Counted from the first letter of the stretch, positions 1 through 10,558 are shown. The stretch: DNA of 40,566 bases from Zygnema cylindricum (GCA_037447655.1 JBBHKE010001495.1:126001-166566); one strand, 5' to 3'. Translations and numbers: made by a program. The notes: generated by a model not told the origin, from the letters alone.

Positions 1-415
1 TGCCAAAGTGGAAAACTTTCGACGCTAACACTTAAAGCAAATATCTTTGGCGTACTATACGATTGTAGGACGTACATAGAATCTCTTGCTACTCCAAAAC
101 CTACAGTATTGTTGTCTTTTCTATCATAAAAAGTTACTCTATCATTATTAAATTCAGCTTTTAAGCCGTCAGAAGTGGCGACTTTCACAGAAAATAAATT
201 CCTAGCTAGACTAGGAACAAAGAGTACGTTCTGAATGTGAATAGACACATTAGGGACGTTGACGTTGCCAGAATGAGTAGCCAACAGAATGCGGTCGTCG
301 CCTAAACGAATCTGCATAGGAGATGATAGAGAAGAAAGGTGAGTGAACCAATCAGATCGTGGTGAAAGGTGGTGACTTGCACCACTATCTATTAGCCAAT
401 CGACGAGGTTTGAGA
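1..415 (-). CDS. Ty1/copia pol, start of aspartic protease (partial, runs off window)
   Basis: The minus strand is open from about 415 to the window edge. Just inside it reads WLIDSGASHHLSP, the aspartic protease active-site motif (DSGAS, here followed by HH) that opens the pol part of plant Ty1/copia elements. Further on comes NVLFVPSLARNLFSV, the conserved stretch of the same protein. The protease cleaves the Gag-Pol polyprotein inside the virus-like particle. No stop interrupts it in the 400 bases visible, so decay is limited. The reading frame is -1 relative to the upstream gag frame, which stops at 392. Integrase and reverse transcriptase would lie left of the window. Family assignment is sure; whether the element is functional cannot be judged. 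Confidence 0.85.
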
Positions 416-1576
416 TAGAAAAGCATACCCTTGTGGAAATTGAGTATCCGGAGTGACATAATTTGGGATATGATGGGCAACATTGCCATATCCAAATTCT
501 GGTGAGGGAGGGAGGACAAAAGGGGAAGCTACTGGAGTGGGAAAATTAGAGTGAAAATGTGGGGAGAAAGCGGTCGACCAATGGAGGTTAACGGGGTTTG
601 AAGAGGCATAGTGCGCTGCGGCGTTAGAAGATTGTGGAAAGGATGGAGAAGGGGAATAATGGTGAGGATAAGGAAAATTTGGAGGGAAAGAAATGTGTGG
701 AGGGAGTGGGGGGGTGGGAAGAACTGGTGGGTTGACATGGGCAGCTTTGGCATTCCCTCCAAGTTTAGGGGGATTGGAAGCCTCGGCTGCTTTCTGCCTC
801 GCCAATTTTTGACAGTCTTCAACGGAATGTCCTTTTGTTTTGCAGTAGGCGCAAAACAAACGCTGCACCCCCTTAGAGTTAGTCTTCTGATTTTTGGCAA
901 TAAAGGCATTTGCATTAGAGAGATTTGGAGCAGAAAAAGAGAGAAGTTTTGTCTCTTCATGCAAAAGTTTGCTACAAAGTGAGTGAAAAGGAATGGATTG
1001 GTCTAGATTGTCAAACGAGGAAATGAAATGGGAAAAGGTTTCAGGGAGTCCTCCCAAAAGGGTTGAAGAGAGGTCCTCGTCGGAAAGATGCACGCCTATC
1101 ATGGTGCATTTTCCGGCCGACAATTCGACGGTGCTAATCCAATCCTGCATAGATTCCGACGGCTTTTTCATGGAGTTAAAAAACGCTCGTTTTTGAATTC
1201 GGCGAGCGGCCCATCTGGTTTGAATGTAAGCTGCTTGAAGACGACTCCAAGCCTCGGCGGAAGAGGAGGCGCCGCGAATAAGACGAGTGCGCTCGGTAGT
1301 AAGTGACATCACTAGACGAGCGTGCGCATCCTCATCCTTTTGTTTCCATGTAGCTATTGCCAACTCTTTGGTAGTTTTTTCTGCTGGTGTGTCAGTAGAG
1401 GAATGGATAGGAGGTTTTGAAATTCCTATAAAATGGTCCCAAATCTTCTCGTGTTTGAAAAAATGCATGGCTGAAAATGACCAATCATAAAAGTTTTGGC
1501 CATCAAACTTCTGGATACTATTAGAAGTGGCATGGCTAGGCCCATAACCTATTGGAGGTGGATTGGCGGAAGCCAT
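392..1576 (-). CDS. gag: Ty1/copia Gag with CCHC zinc knuckle
   Basis: This is the capsid/nucleocapsid protein of a copia retrotransposon. I chose the ATG at 1576-1574, which starts MASANPPP, because the N-terminal extension in the same frame (to 1681) merely translates the leader and TATA region. The N-terminal half has the copia gag signature: KFDGQNFYDW near the start, then WKQKDEDAHA, AWSRLQ and LLGGLPETF. A zinc knuckle CAYCKTKGHSVEDC (C-x2-C-x4-H-x4-C) follows, and the C-terminal tail is rich in proline, serine and histidine. The frame ends at 392, overlapping the protease frame (-1). No canonical slippery heptamer is obvious at the overlap, so the frame change may be an indel. Confidence 0.88.
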   Translation of the reverse strand: MASANPPPIGYGPSHATSNSIQKFDGQNFYDWSFSAMHFFKHEKIWDHFIGISKPPIHSSTDTPAEKTTKELAIATWKQKDEDAHARLVMSLTTERTRLIRGASSSAEAWSRLQAAYIQTRWAARRIQKRAFFNSMKKPSESMQDWISTVELSAGKCTMIGVHLSDEDLSSTLLGGLPETFSHFISSFDNLDQSIPFHSLCSKLLHEETKLLSFSAPNLSNANAFIAKNQKTNSKGVQRLFCAYCKTKGHSVEDCQKLARQKAAEASNPPKLGGNAKAAHVNPPVLPTPPLPPHISFPPNFPYPHHYSPSPSFPQSSNAAAHYASSNPVNLHWSTAFSPHFHSNFPTPVASPFVLPPSPEFGYGNVAHHIPNYVTPDTQFPQGYAFLSQTSSIG

Positions 1577-1760
1577 GAAATTGTACACAAGAGAAAGATC
1601 AATGCATTGGAGAGAGGAATTGATTTGTATTTGGGATGATTTCATTAAGTGAGAAGAGTCACTTATATACAAAATATACAATGCTAATTACTGTGGAGTC
1701 TAAGCGCTCTACGGTGCGTTGTAACAAAGGAATCCTAGTCTAGATTTTAACAAATGTATG
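1577..1760 (-). promoter_or_regulatory. Copia element leader with TATA box; LTR limits uncertain
   Basis: A TATATAAG box lies at 1669-1662 (minus strand), about 90 bp before the gag ATG. A TGTTAAAATC sequence near 1754 and a TGTACA near 1590 could be the ends of a very short LTR. No primer-binding site of the usual initiator-Met type (TGGTATCAGAGC) is visible, and the partner LTR lies outside the window. This is therefore a promoter-like leader, not a proven LTR. Confidence 0.4.
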
Positions 1761-1764
1761 TAAG

Positions 1765-1970
1765 ACAAAAGACTGGACCGTCGGCCAAAAGACTGGACCG
1801 ACGGTCAAAGGACTTCTACGTAAAGGACTAGACCAACGTATGTAACGAAAAAGTACAATTGACTGGACCGACGTATGGAAGTACGGACAGGACCAAAAAG
1901 TGAGACGTCCGGATAAGTCGGTCAACAAGACTTGACCGACGTAAGAAAACGTACGGACAAGACAAAAAAT
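1765..1970. repeat. Degenerate tandem subrepeats around GACTGGACCG
   Basis: The core GACTGGACCG(T/A)CGG recurs as AAAAGACTGGACCGTCGG, AAAAGACTGGACCGACGG, GGACTAGACCAACGTATG and GACTGGACCGACGTATGG, with further GGACAGGACC and GACTTGACCGACG variants. The block lies just upstream of the copia leader, where retrotransposon U3 enhancer subrepeats are often found. A U3 role is inference. Confidence 0.5.
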
Positions 1971-2009
1971 ATCCTACGCTAAATGTCCCGTAACACAATC
2001 TTCCTCTAC

Positions 2010-2150
2010 AATCATGTTTCGTATTTTGATGGTTTCACCATCACGTTCTTGATAAAAAAATCTTATCCGGCATTGCCATATGAAAAAAAATGCATTGTGG
2101 CAAAAAATGCGAAGCAAAGACCATCGAAGTACAAAACATGGTTCTAACTA
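2010..2150. repeat. Small foldback repeat (GTATTTTGATGGTTT arms)
   Basis: CATGTTTCGTATTTTGATGG at about 2020-2040 recurs inverted at about 2120-2145 (CCATCGAAGTACAAAACATG), making imperfect arms about 75 bp apart. A related direct copy sits at about 23500-23535 (CATGTTTTGTATTTTGATGG). This points to a dispersed foldback repeat family. Confidence 0.4.
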
Positions 2151-2289
2151 AAAATAGTTGGTGGCCATCAAAAATAAAAGACCAACCACTGTAGGACTAA
2201 AAATAGAACAGAGATTAAACAGCAATAAAAACGTAAAAAGGAAAGTAAGTACAACATAAAGAAAAAAAAAACCAAAAGGTAAAACGGAG

Positions 2290-2342
2290 AAAAGACAATT
2301 TAAGTGGCGAAAAAACATTAACGTTAATAACGATACATGGTG
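2290..2342. mobile_element. Truncated MITE, right end only (TA-type family)
   Basis: TTTAAGTGGCGAAAAAACAT followed by GTTAATAACGATACATGGTG and a flanking TA (2343-2344) matches the right end of the complete 201-bp MITEs at 2949 and 25933. No convincing left end was found. Confidence 0.5.
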
Positions 2343-2948
2343 TAGCTTACAAAATCTCCACATCGCTCAATATTCTTTGTATGGAACAATAAAATAATTT
2401 AAAGTGCCCGGATATGAAAATCCGTGACAAGCTAACAGGAAACGAGCCGAAAGCTGAAAGGAGAAAAGGATGCTGAAGTTTGCGGAAAGGATCAGATAAA
2501 AAATAGCGAGCGGAAAGCAGAATATTTAGTATGAGGGAAAAGAGCGTGAAGAGCGCTTTACGTGGACTATCTGAACGTAATATTTGGTGATATTATGGAA
2601 GAGTAATGGCCGGATAATGAGATCAGGAAGCCATGGCCGAATGTTTGAGAAGTCGCCGGTGAATCATTAGGCAGGTGACGTCGCTGTGATGAGTACTGTG
2701 CCATATTGCAACTGAACATCGCAGTACTGTAGATGCCAAACGGATAATGAACGGCTGGAAATACGAGCTTTATCGCCAACCAAAGAAACTCGATCGGACG
2801 GCTAGCGTCCCATCGGAATATGGAGGGGAATACGTTGTACGACACGTGCCAAACTGCCCTGCGTTTTGGAGACACTCCGCCTTTTTCGAAACTGGATGGA
2901 GTTTGTCGCTTAAATGTACGTTACTGTACACCGTGTACACACCGTGTA

Positions 2949-3149
2949 CACCGTATATCACTATTAGGGTTAATGTTTTTTTTGCCACTTAAAACATCTT
3001 TTCTCTGTACATACATGTCGGATTGGGGATCCGACGGTTGCGATTGGAAGGCAAGATTCTTATCTTCCAATTGGCGGTCTCAAGCTGAAAATCAAACAAG
3101 TGTGTACGGAAATATTGTTAACACTTAACACTAATAGCGATGCACGGTG
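2949..3149. mobile_element. Complete 201-bp MITE with TA target duplication
   Basis: The left end CACCGTATATCACTATTAGG and the right end CTAATAGCGATGCACGGTG are imperfect inverted repeats, flanked by TA at 2947-2948 and 3150-3151. The arms continue inward (TTTTTGCCACTTAAAACATC; CCGACGGTTGCGATTGGAAG), so the element folds back over much of its length. The TA duplication and lack of coding fit a Tc1/mariner-like MITE. It ends about 190 bp before the ATG of the AlkB-domain gene. Confidence 0.75.
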
Positions 3150-3234
3150 TAGTTCAGTGTTCACCGTACGGTGCTGTGTCGTAACGGATTTTAAGAATTC
3201 CTGTTGAACGTAACTGGAATACATGTAACATCTT

Positions 3235-3260
3235 GCCGACGAAACCCTAAGTTTCGCATA
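3235..3260 (+). promoter_or_regulatory. telo-box-like motif upstream of the AlkB-domain gene
   Basis: GAAACCCTAAG at about 3240-3250 contains AAACCCTAA, the plant telo-box, which is common in promoters and leaders of replication and translation genes. It lies about 90 bp before the ATG at 3341, between the MITE and the gene. Motif seen; function inferred. Confidence 0.4.
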
Positions 3261-3340
3261 TTGATTACCATAAAGCACTTTTTCCTCTTGGTGCACATCA
3301 AGTTAATGCGCCTTATTTGTGCTTTAGTTTCTTTTGTGAC

Positions 3341-6300
3341 ATGAAGAGGAAAATTGAAGATTTTTTGCAATCAAATAGTCGCAGTAACAAGAAGCTCAGC
3401 AAGAATTGTAACATTACTACTGTTTCAAAGAAAACCATCAATGGAGTGGTGGAAAACGGATTAAGAACAGTTGATGGAAGCGTTTTTGGACAATGTCCAT
3501 TTTGTCAAGTATGTTATTACTTATTACTCACCCTTGCTCATCCTTCCTAAGCTTTTCTTGTCTTGTTTACTTTATTTTTTTTATCATCATACTACTCTCT
3601 GTTTTTTATTGCACTTTAGGTTAAGTAGAGGTTATTGCTAAAGGTGTTTCCAAGTTTTTTGATAAATTGACAGTTTGACAGTTTTTTATTAATTGAAGTT
3701 GCTATTTTCAAATGCTGTTTGACTTCGCTTGTTTATTTGTCGCTGTTTTTTCCCTCTTGCTTTCCTTTTTTTCTTGTTTTGGTTTGTTTTTTGTTTCTAG
3801 GAACACCTTGTAAGGCTGTTAGTGTTAATGTTGTTTTCTTAATTAATTAAAAAAAAAAAAATTTTTACTTAAATTAATATTTTTCTATGTACACGTATCC
3901 GATTTTCACTTGGACCACCAATTGGAATGTAAAGAATTTTACCTTTCCATCACAACATTTCAACCTTTCCTTTTTTTTTACCAACCTTGCTTTCCTTTCT
4001 TTCTTCCTTTTCTGTTCGTACATTTCTGTGCTTTTCCTTTCTTTTTCCTTTCTGAATAATTTTAGTGGCTGAAAAAAACCTTAACAATAATAGCGATTAA
4101 CAATAATAACAACGCCCAGTGTTCTGTTTACGATGTTTTTAAACTTATTTGTTGCTCTGACCCTATTTTTTTTGGTTTAATTGCTCAAAAAACAGGCTTT
4201 GATTCCATTGGTACACATAAATTATCATATTGATTACTCGTGCCATTTTCAGGCTTCAAATTCAACTATTCTCAATTCAAGTATTAAAGAACAATCAAAT
4301 TCTCTACATATTAAATCTGTAGAAAAGTCAGTCAGTCAGCCAAACATATTAAGGACAAAAAGTGTTCAAAAATCAGTGAAGAGTTGTAATTTTGATGAAG
4401 TTCTTTGCAATTCAACTATTCTAGAAAATCAGCTTACACCATGTCAATCTTTATCACCTGAAGGGGGGGAGGAGGGGGAGAGGGAGGGAGAGGGGAGGGA
4501 GGAGGAGGAGAAGGAGGGGGAGCTGTTTCCTCTCCCATCTCATTCCTCGCCTACAACAATTCCTCCCTCTTTATCCTCTCTCACTTCTCCTTCTGCAACA
4601 CCAATTGCACCAGACAATATATCGTGTTTAGAAGAAAACCGGTATACAAAAAAATCGGGTACAATTATTATAGAAAAATGTATGACTCCCCAAACAAGGG
4701 ACACAAACCAGGAGTCGATATCAAAAAATGAGGGCTGTTTGTCAAATTTTTTGGATCCAATATTGGTTGAAGAAGGAATCCTATCCGATAAAAATGTTCT
4801 TAATGGCCCCTTTCCTTCTGATTCGGCATCCAAAGGAACTGTAGAGAGAGAGGGAGGGAGCAGGAGGAGGAGAGAGAAAGGGGGAGAGAGTGGGAGAGAG
4901 GGAGTGAGAGGGGGAGACGGGAGGAGAGGGGTGGAGTGTGGGAAAGAGGTTTTTGTCTCTGTTTCCTCTTCAAGTATTTTACTTCATAAATCAACAAAAC
5001 ATACAGGGGTTTGTGTGAACACTTTAGTTGTAAGCCCTCCCATTTCCGCAAACGACCGTACAAGCAATGATGAAAAGGTTAACCTATTTGATGATTTGCA
5101 TTCAAATATCAAAATCTATGATATAGAAGAACAAGCTGAGGAAGAAAACCACAGATTAAGTGAAAGCAAGAATACTGGTAAAGGAGTTTATTCAATAAGT
5201 GAAGGAGGTTTTGATCAAAGGAAGAATTTAAAACTTTCTCATGGTTCCTTATCTCTACTTTCGGAAAAAAAAACGCTCAAGGTGCCACAAGGCCTGGAGG
5301 TGATCGAAGATTTTATAACTTTGCAGGTGATTTTTTTTTTCATGAGCTCTGTCTCTTGAATATCAAGCAGATTTTTAGATTTTTACATTATTGGCTGGAG
5401 AAAGCAAACTGTAGAAATCCTAAAAAACCCTATAATCTTGAGAAACCCTATTAAAACCTTGAAGAACTCAAAAAAAATCCCAAATCAATGTTGATGGGAG
5501 TCAAAAAGCCGAAAGGTCTCAAAAGAATGTTAGTTGAAGGGTATTATGGCAAAGAGGATTTGATAATAACAACAAAGTCTATAACCATACTTGCAGTTTT
5601 TTACACTAGTATTTGTGCGTCACGGCTTTGTTATTTTCCAAACATCATAACTAAGTTACATTTGGTGGCCTGTTATCAATTTGTTTTAAAATCTCCAATT
5701 ATTTTGTCTCCTGTCTGTTTCAGGAAGAAGAAGCCCTCCTCCTTTGGCTTGACATGGAAAAGGGGCATCCATGGAAACGCTCACAGTTTAACGGCTCCCA
5801 TCGGAGCAAGGCCTGGGGCCTCATTACTGATTTACGTCAAAGGTAAACTACAGGGAAAAACTAACTAGTATCGTAACCTACCTGTTGAGTTCGTTCATTA
5901 CAATGTCCATATGTTTTGCGGTACAGAATAAAACAAAAAAAAGTTTGCGTGTGTGTGGCTTTTTGGTGGGACCATTTCTATTTAGAACCAGCATTAGTTG
6001 ATACCATAACACCATCTCTATGATCTGAAAATAATTTGGAAAATGTCAAGTCGACTGACAAAAGTTCAGAAATTAAAACTATTCATAGGCTAGTTTGTTG
6101 TAACCATCAACTACTTGTTGCGAAACTGTTACCTCAATATAGAAAAACCGACTTTTTCAATTATTAACTCATAATAAGTAAAACCATTCCAAATAATGTG
6201 TATTCTGGTCAAATAAAGCCCGATTTTTAGATCGCAAAATGTTAATTTTGGACCTGGGTTCAAGTTTCCCGGGGTTGGATGTTACCGCATGATGAAAATA

Positions 6301-7873
6301 TATGCACCAATTTCTTTCTTGTAAACTACCCTTAAATTATTAGCTCTCCGATTGTCTATCATTGCTGTTATTTGCAACTTTCTATTTGCCACTTATATAG
6401 CAGTGAGCTCTAGCAATCTTGTTTTTGTGCTGCTGCTCGTTTTTGTCGTTGTTTTCGTTTTTGTTTTGTTTTTGTTGTTGTCATTTTTGTTTTTTTTTCG
6501 TCGTTATTGTTGTCGCTGTGTTTTGGGTCTGTGATGTTTGTGAGACTTAGGTTTCTTGTCTTTTATGGACCTTAACGCTGGACTTCGGTGACAGGAAGGT
6601 TACAGATAATGTGATGCATCCCATGCCAAACATTTTTGAACCTTTTGTTTCGCGAATGCAACAAGCCGCACGAAAGTTGCAGAAATTTGCACCTAATGAT
6701 TCCAATGCGATGGACTATAGACGGGAGGAGGGCCATTGGTTAAAAGCCCATGTTGACGATCGCCAGGTAGCAACAATGTTTTCATTTTCTGGGGAAAAAC
6801 AACATTTTTGTAAGAGAAACAACATGTGGGATATTACTCATGCCAGTATCTTGATTTGGTCGTAGATGAAGGTTTAAATTATTTTAGCCAATGAGACTTT
6901 TTTGACCGTTGGTGCTGAGTTTTCATTTTCAAACTTTTTCAAAGCCCAAGTCAATCAAATGTCCAATGTTTCTCGGTTAAACGCCCATGGAAAAAACTAA
7001 TTTCCTTATCATCATTTACAGGGGAGACATGTCAATTATGAACTAGAGTTAAAATGTGCGAAAACAATTGGAAAATATCTGGGTACCCCGTATTATACTT
7101 TTATGTATATACACGCATTATACGATGTTGTACACATATAGTATGGGGTCACCACATATAATTCCAATTGTCTTTGCACATTTGAACTATAGTGTGAACA
7201 TCATATTCTTCTTAGTGCAGATTTTTTGTCAGCCTTTCTCTCGCTGCGGCGGTTCTCCATCGATTCACTGTGGGGCCCACACCTGATTTTGCAGTTATCT
7301 GGAGAAATTTTGGTGAATCTCAGTCTTTGTGGTCGATGCCTTATGACCTACGAAAGACAAACAAAGCAAACCGAGAAGTTTCGTGTGTTCTTAAAACCAC
7401 GTTCTCTCCAGGTACGATGGGGTCCTGATTTTCTGTTTTGTTTAGTAGTGAAAACAATTCAGAAGGTTTGGAAAGTAGAGTTTGTTATTATCTTTATGCA
7501 CTGTTGAATGATACACAATGTCGACGGAAAAATTCGTTAAGGGTACTAACCTGTAGAATCCAGGGCGTGTAGAGCTTTGTCTATCACCTTGACATTATAC
7601 TGAGGTTTTAAGCTTAATAGCAGTCAATTAACTTTCTGATTTTATCAGAAGCGAGTCAATACAGCTTGGGACGTTTATACTGGAGGTTTTAAGCTAATAA
7701 TAGCCGTCAATTAACGGATTGGGATGTGGGGATGGGGATGTTTGAATGGTCAGATTTTGTCAGGACCAAGTCGATACAACTTCACTCATGCCATCTACAC
7801 TAATGACTTGCTTGACCCTCGACGTGTCAGCCTCACATTTCGACAGTCTGTCTTATCCAGTTCTTCCAAGTAA
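3341..7873 (+). CDS. UBZ4-like zinc finger + AlkB-type Fe(II)/2-oxoglutarate dioxygenase, six exons, 608 aa
   Basis: Exons 3341-3508, 4196-5326, 5724-5842, 6595-6766, 7295-7411 and 7754-7873 join in frame with GT-AG introns; the stop TAA is at 7871-7873. Residues 52-72 read CPFC...HINYHIDYSC, a C-x2-C-x11-H-x4-C finger like the UBZ4 ubiquitin-binding finger of RAD18, completed only by splicing exons 1 and 2. Residues 73-420 are a polar linker with two Glu/Arg/Gly-rich tracts. From residue 421 (GLEVIEDFI) an AlkB fold follows: WKRSQFNG, then MDYRREEGHWLKAHVDDR with iron ligands H525 and D527, LSGEILVNLSL, H581 in YNFTHAI, and R593/R599 in RRVSLTFR for 2-oxoglutarate. The family oxidatively demethylates alkylated nucleic acids or proteins. 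The substrate is unknown here; recruitment to ubiquitinated chromatin at DNA damage is inference. MITE remnants lie in intron 1. Nearest relatives are probably the plant ALKBH8-like dioxygenases. Confidence 0.88.
3870..4112. mobile_element. Degenerate MITE copy in intron 1 of the AlkB-domain gene
   Basis: TGTACACGTATCCGATTTTC, ACCAATTGGAATGTAAAGAA and, at the right, GTGGCTGAAAAAAACCTTAA with CAATAATAGCGAT match the interior and right end of the TA-type MITE family. Ends have decayed. It sits in the intron between the two halves of the zinc finger. Confidence 0.45.
4455..4535. repeat. GGGAGA purine tract inside coding exon 2
   Basis: A run of GGGGGAGG, GGGAGAGGG and GAGGAGGAG codes for Gly/Glu/Arg at about residues 144-168 of the AlkB-domain protein without breaking the frame. 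A second tract of the same kind is at about 4842-4935. Both look like microsatellites expanded within the linker. Confidence 0.7.
4842..4935. repeat. Second GGGAGA purine tract inside coding exon 2
   Basis: Repeats of GAGAGAGGGAGG and GGGGGAGA code for an Arg/Gly/Glu-rich stretch at about residues 273-303 of the AlkB-domain protein. The tract is purine-only on the coding strand, so it stays free of stop codons in this frame. Confidence 0.7.
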
Positions 7874-8626
7874 TGTTTGGCCTTTTAACCTTTTTTCTTG
7901 TTTTCTATGTTGTGGTCAATCTCAGTATATTTGTTTGTACTCTGGTTGTCTTTTCCAATATTGATTCCATAATGTTCAAGCCTGAGTCTAAGGGCCTGTG
8001 GAGGTTGACCTGGAATAAAAAAAAAAAAATTAGCAGGTATGAATGCACCGTATTTTGTTATGGCTTTCACGTTATTAGATTCCTAGTCGAAAGTAGAATA
8101 CCATCGCGAATGTTATCTATTAGGTCACAACATTTATAGTAAACTGTCCTATGTGTCCTCCAATAACTGTACATATTTTTACAGGAAAGGTGCCTATTTG
8201 CGTGTATTGATGTGTAATGGATTTTATGTGAGGTACATTGCTGATGCTGTTGGTATTGTATTTCGCACCAGGTCCAACTTGTCCCAAAATATCACTCATT
8301 CTCATACCCAACTAAATCCTACACAAACTTGGTTTTATTCCCTAGTATACTATATATCTCTTTTAGAGTAAATATTATCTTTGTTCGCAAGTTTTCTCTG
8401 TGTACACGACCAGTTGAAGGGTAAGACTGGAAATGAGCAGTTTGACAAATGTGCATGATGGATAAAGAACTGGTGGTGTACATTGAATTCCAAAAAAGTC
8501 GAGATTTCATACATGGCATGTATAGTCCTAAACTTTGCATGAGACGTAATGTTCCACATGACACAGATTTGATACGCTACGTGATACAGGTAAGGTTCGT
8601 TAGTTTCTCGCCCGTGGTGTGCAGGG

Positions 8627-8671
8627 TGTGCAGGTCTCCTACACGAGGCGAAATGTGCCGAGACCTGCACA
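8627..8671. repeat. Perfect 12-bp inverted repeat (hairpin)
   Basis: TGTGCAGGTCTC at 8627-8638 and GAGACCTGCACA at 8660-8671 are exact reverse complements around a 21-nt spacer. No element or gene explains it; it is too isolated from T-runs to be called a terminator. Confidence 0.75.
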
Positions 8672-8792
8672 CTTTGCAAAATACCGCCCGGGTACCTCGG
8701 ATGTTTAGGGTCAAAGGGTTATTGGTTCCGGTTTTTTTTTATAAAAAAAAACACGAATGAGAAAAAAACCCTAAACATATTTATACTTGCGA

Positions 8793-8808
8793 CGCGCCGC
8801 GCGGCGCG
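8793..8808. repeat. 16-bp perfect GC palindrome
   Basis: CGCGCCGCGCGGCGCG is its own reverse complement and is pure G+C in AT-rich surroundings. CGACG before it and GGCGTCG after it extend the symmetry imperfectly. Confidence 0.8.
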
Positions 8809-9232
8809 AGGCGTCGTAAAGCGAAATTGGAGTGAAAGGAGTGCAGGGCAACGTGGACCCCCTCAAACGCGACCTTCACACCTAGAAACGCTCGATTCAG
8901 TACCGCGCCTAACCGTTCCGCATTGAGGTGCCTGTGGATTTCTTTTTTGAAGCACATGCGATACTAAGAGTAGCATGTTGAGGCAAAAAAAAGTGACATT
9001 TGGTGCAAGGTCAAAAACATCCTTGCATGTGACACAGTCAAACGTACGTAACATATCTTAAACTGTGATACTTCAGATGAAATATTGAAAAAGTTTGAGG
9101 TACAGAAGTATAACATCGTGCTCAATTTTGGTTAAATATGCCATTTCATGTTGGAGGTAGATGGACTTTCAATATTTATTGCTCTTTGGCAAACCACAGA
9201 ATATTCACACTGTATGATGTATTAATGTATCA

Positions 9233-9300
9233 ACTAGTGTTGCGTATCGAGTAATTTTGTATCGCGATAATTCTGATATCATTACATTGAAAAATTGAAT
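9233..9300. mobile_element. hAT-like MITE fragment (one end)
   Basis: ACTAGTGTTGCGTATCGAG followed by TATCGCGATAATTCTGATAT resembles the end of the hAT-like element at 13833-14301 (AGTGTTGTGTATCGG and TATCGATA-type interior). The opposite end was not found. Confidence 0.35.
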
Positions 9301-10558
9301 AGTGAGGGAACTGCACATTGCTCCGAGGGCGAACAAAAGTTATCACTATACATGTTGTTGTAGGTGACGGTCCATGTAAATACAGTACGGAAATAAAGTA
9401 CAGAAAAGATACAAATGTATAGCTGGAATGCGGGGCTTTGGGATTATTTTGACAATCCATCTCGTACGCTGATACTTGTCAACTTGATAACCTATTCCTA
9501 CATATCGTTTTTTCATTGCAATATGAGAATTACTGACGTACCGAACCTAGGTATCGGCTATCTGCAAGGTGCAAACCCAATCAAAAAGTAGTATCAACAG
9601 TTGTGATACATCACTAAATCTTATCAAAAAGCATTCTACAATGCTTAAGCATGTGATAGTTTACAGTGCATTTATGCCATACTATGTCGCAGTTTACACT
9701 GCCCTTTCAATGACCGGATTTGACATCTTTAAGCAGTCAGAAAATGTTTTTTCTCACCTTTCCTCCTTTGAGCCGTTTGACAGCTTAGCTCTAAGACAAA
9801 ATTTAACATATTACTAAAACCTTAAACCAGAAGGGATGTAGTGAACGATAAAAGAAATATATGGTACACTATCACAGATACTACTGCACAATAACACCTA
9901 CATAAAAATATGTTAGTACTCCGTCTCCATCTTTTTGTGCTCGATCTTCATCAGCGGCTTTATACAGTAAACTCACATGGCAGTTACTAACAGAAACTAT
10001 CTTTACCTCATACTAATTCAAGTCTAAACATACAAACTGCTGGAGGCAAAAAAATTGTAGGTTTTTCGGGCCACAACTTTTGTAGAAGGGTGTCTGTAGA
10101 CAAAGCTGCATTTTCCAAAATGAGATAAGAAAATGCTTAATTGCAATCTCCCAAAAGGCCAAGATACTGGAACAGCAGCAAAAGAACAAAGAAACAACAA
10201 TCTAAAAAAAAAGTGACCCATTTACCATGCAAATTTTTAATTTCTCGCTTTACTGACATGGTTTGTGTTTTGTGTCCGACAAAAACCGATTGAAAAAGTG
10301 AACAATGCACAATGATGCTCTTCGTTTCTTTTTACAACTGAACATACTTAACAATCGACAATCTTGTAGATAAAAGGATTTTGGATCACATATGAAGTTA
10401 ATGTATGCACTCCTCATCAAGTTGTACACAACAACACATACATCAACATTATTTTTTCACTGAGAAATAAGCTGCGTTGAACCATACAATGACTGAGGGC
10501 CCAAAAGTACATCTTATGTGCATCCAGCCGCGCTGGCCATTTTTTGCTAAATCCCACT

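Larger units (their letters stand above)
7874..10558. other. Intergenic DNA between the AlkB-domain gene and RPS25
   Basis: I see no gene here; the open frames are short, without splice context or recognisable motifs. The stretch holds two inverted-repeat structures (8627-8671 and 8793-8808), an AAACCCTAAA telo-box-like motif at about 8767, and a hAT-like end at about 9233. Confidence 0.5.

Noticed and set aside
611-1490. Plus-strand open frames across the copia gag
   Set aside because: Antisense shadows of the minus-strand gag, with no motifs of their own.
5488-5868. Open frame of 126 codons in another frame of the AlkB-domain gene
   Set aside because: It overlaps exon 5724-5842 in the wrong frame and reads through an intron; the spliced frame carries the AlkB motifs.
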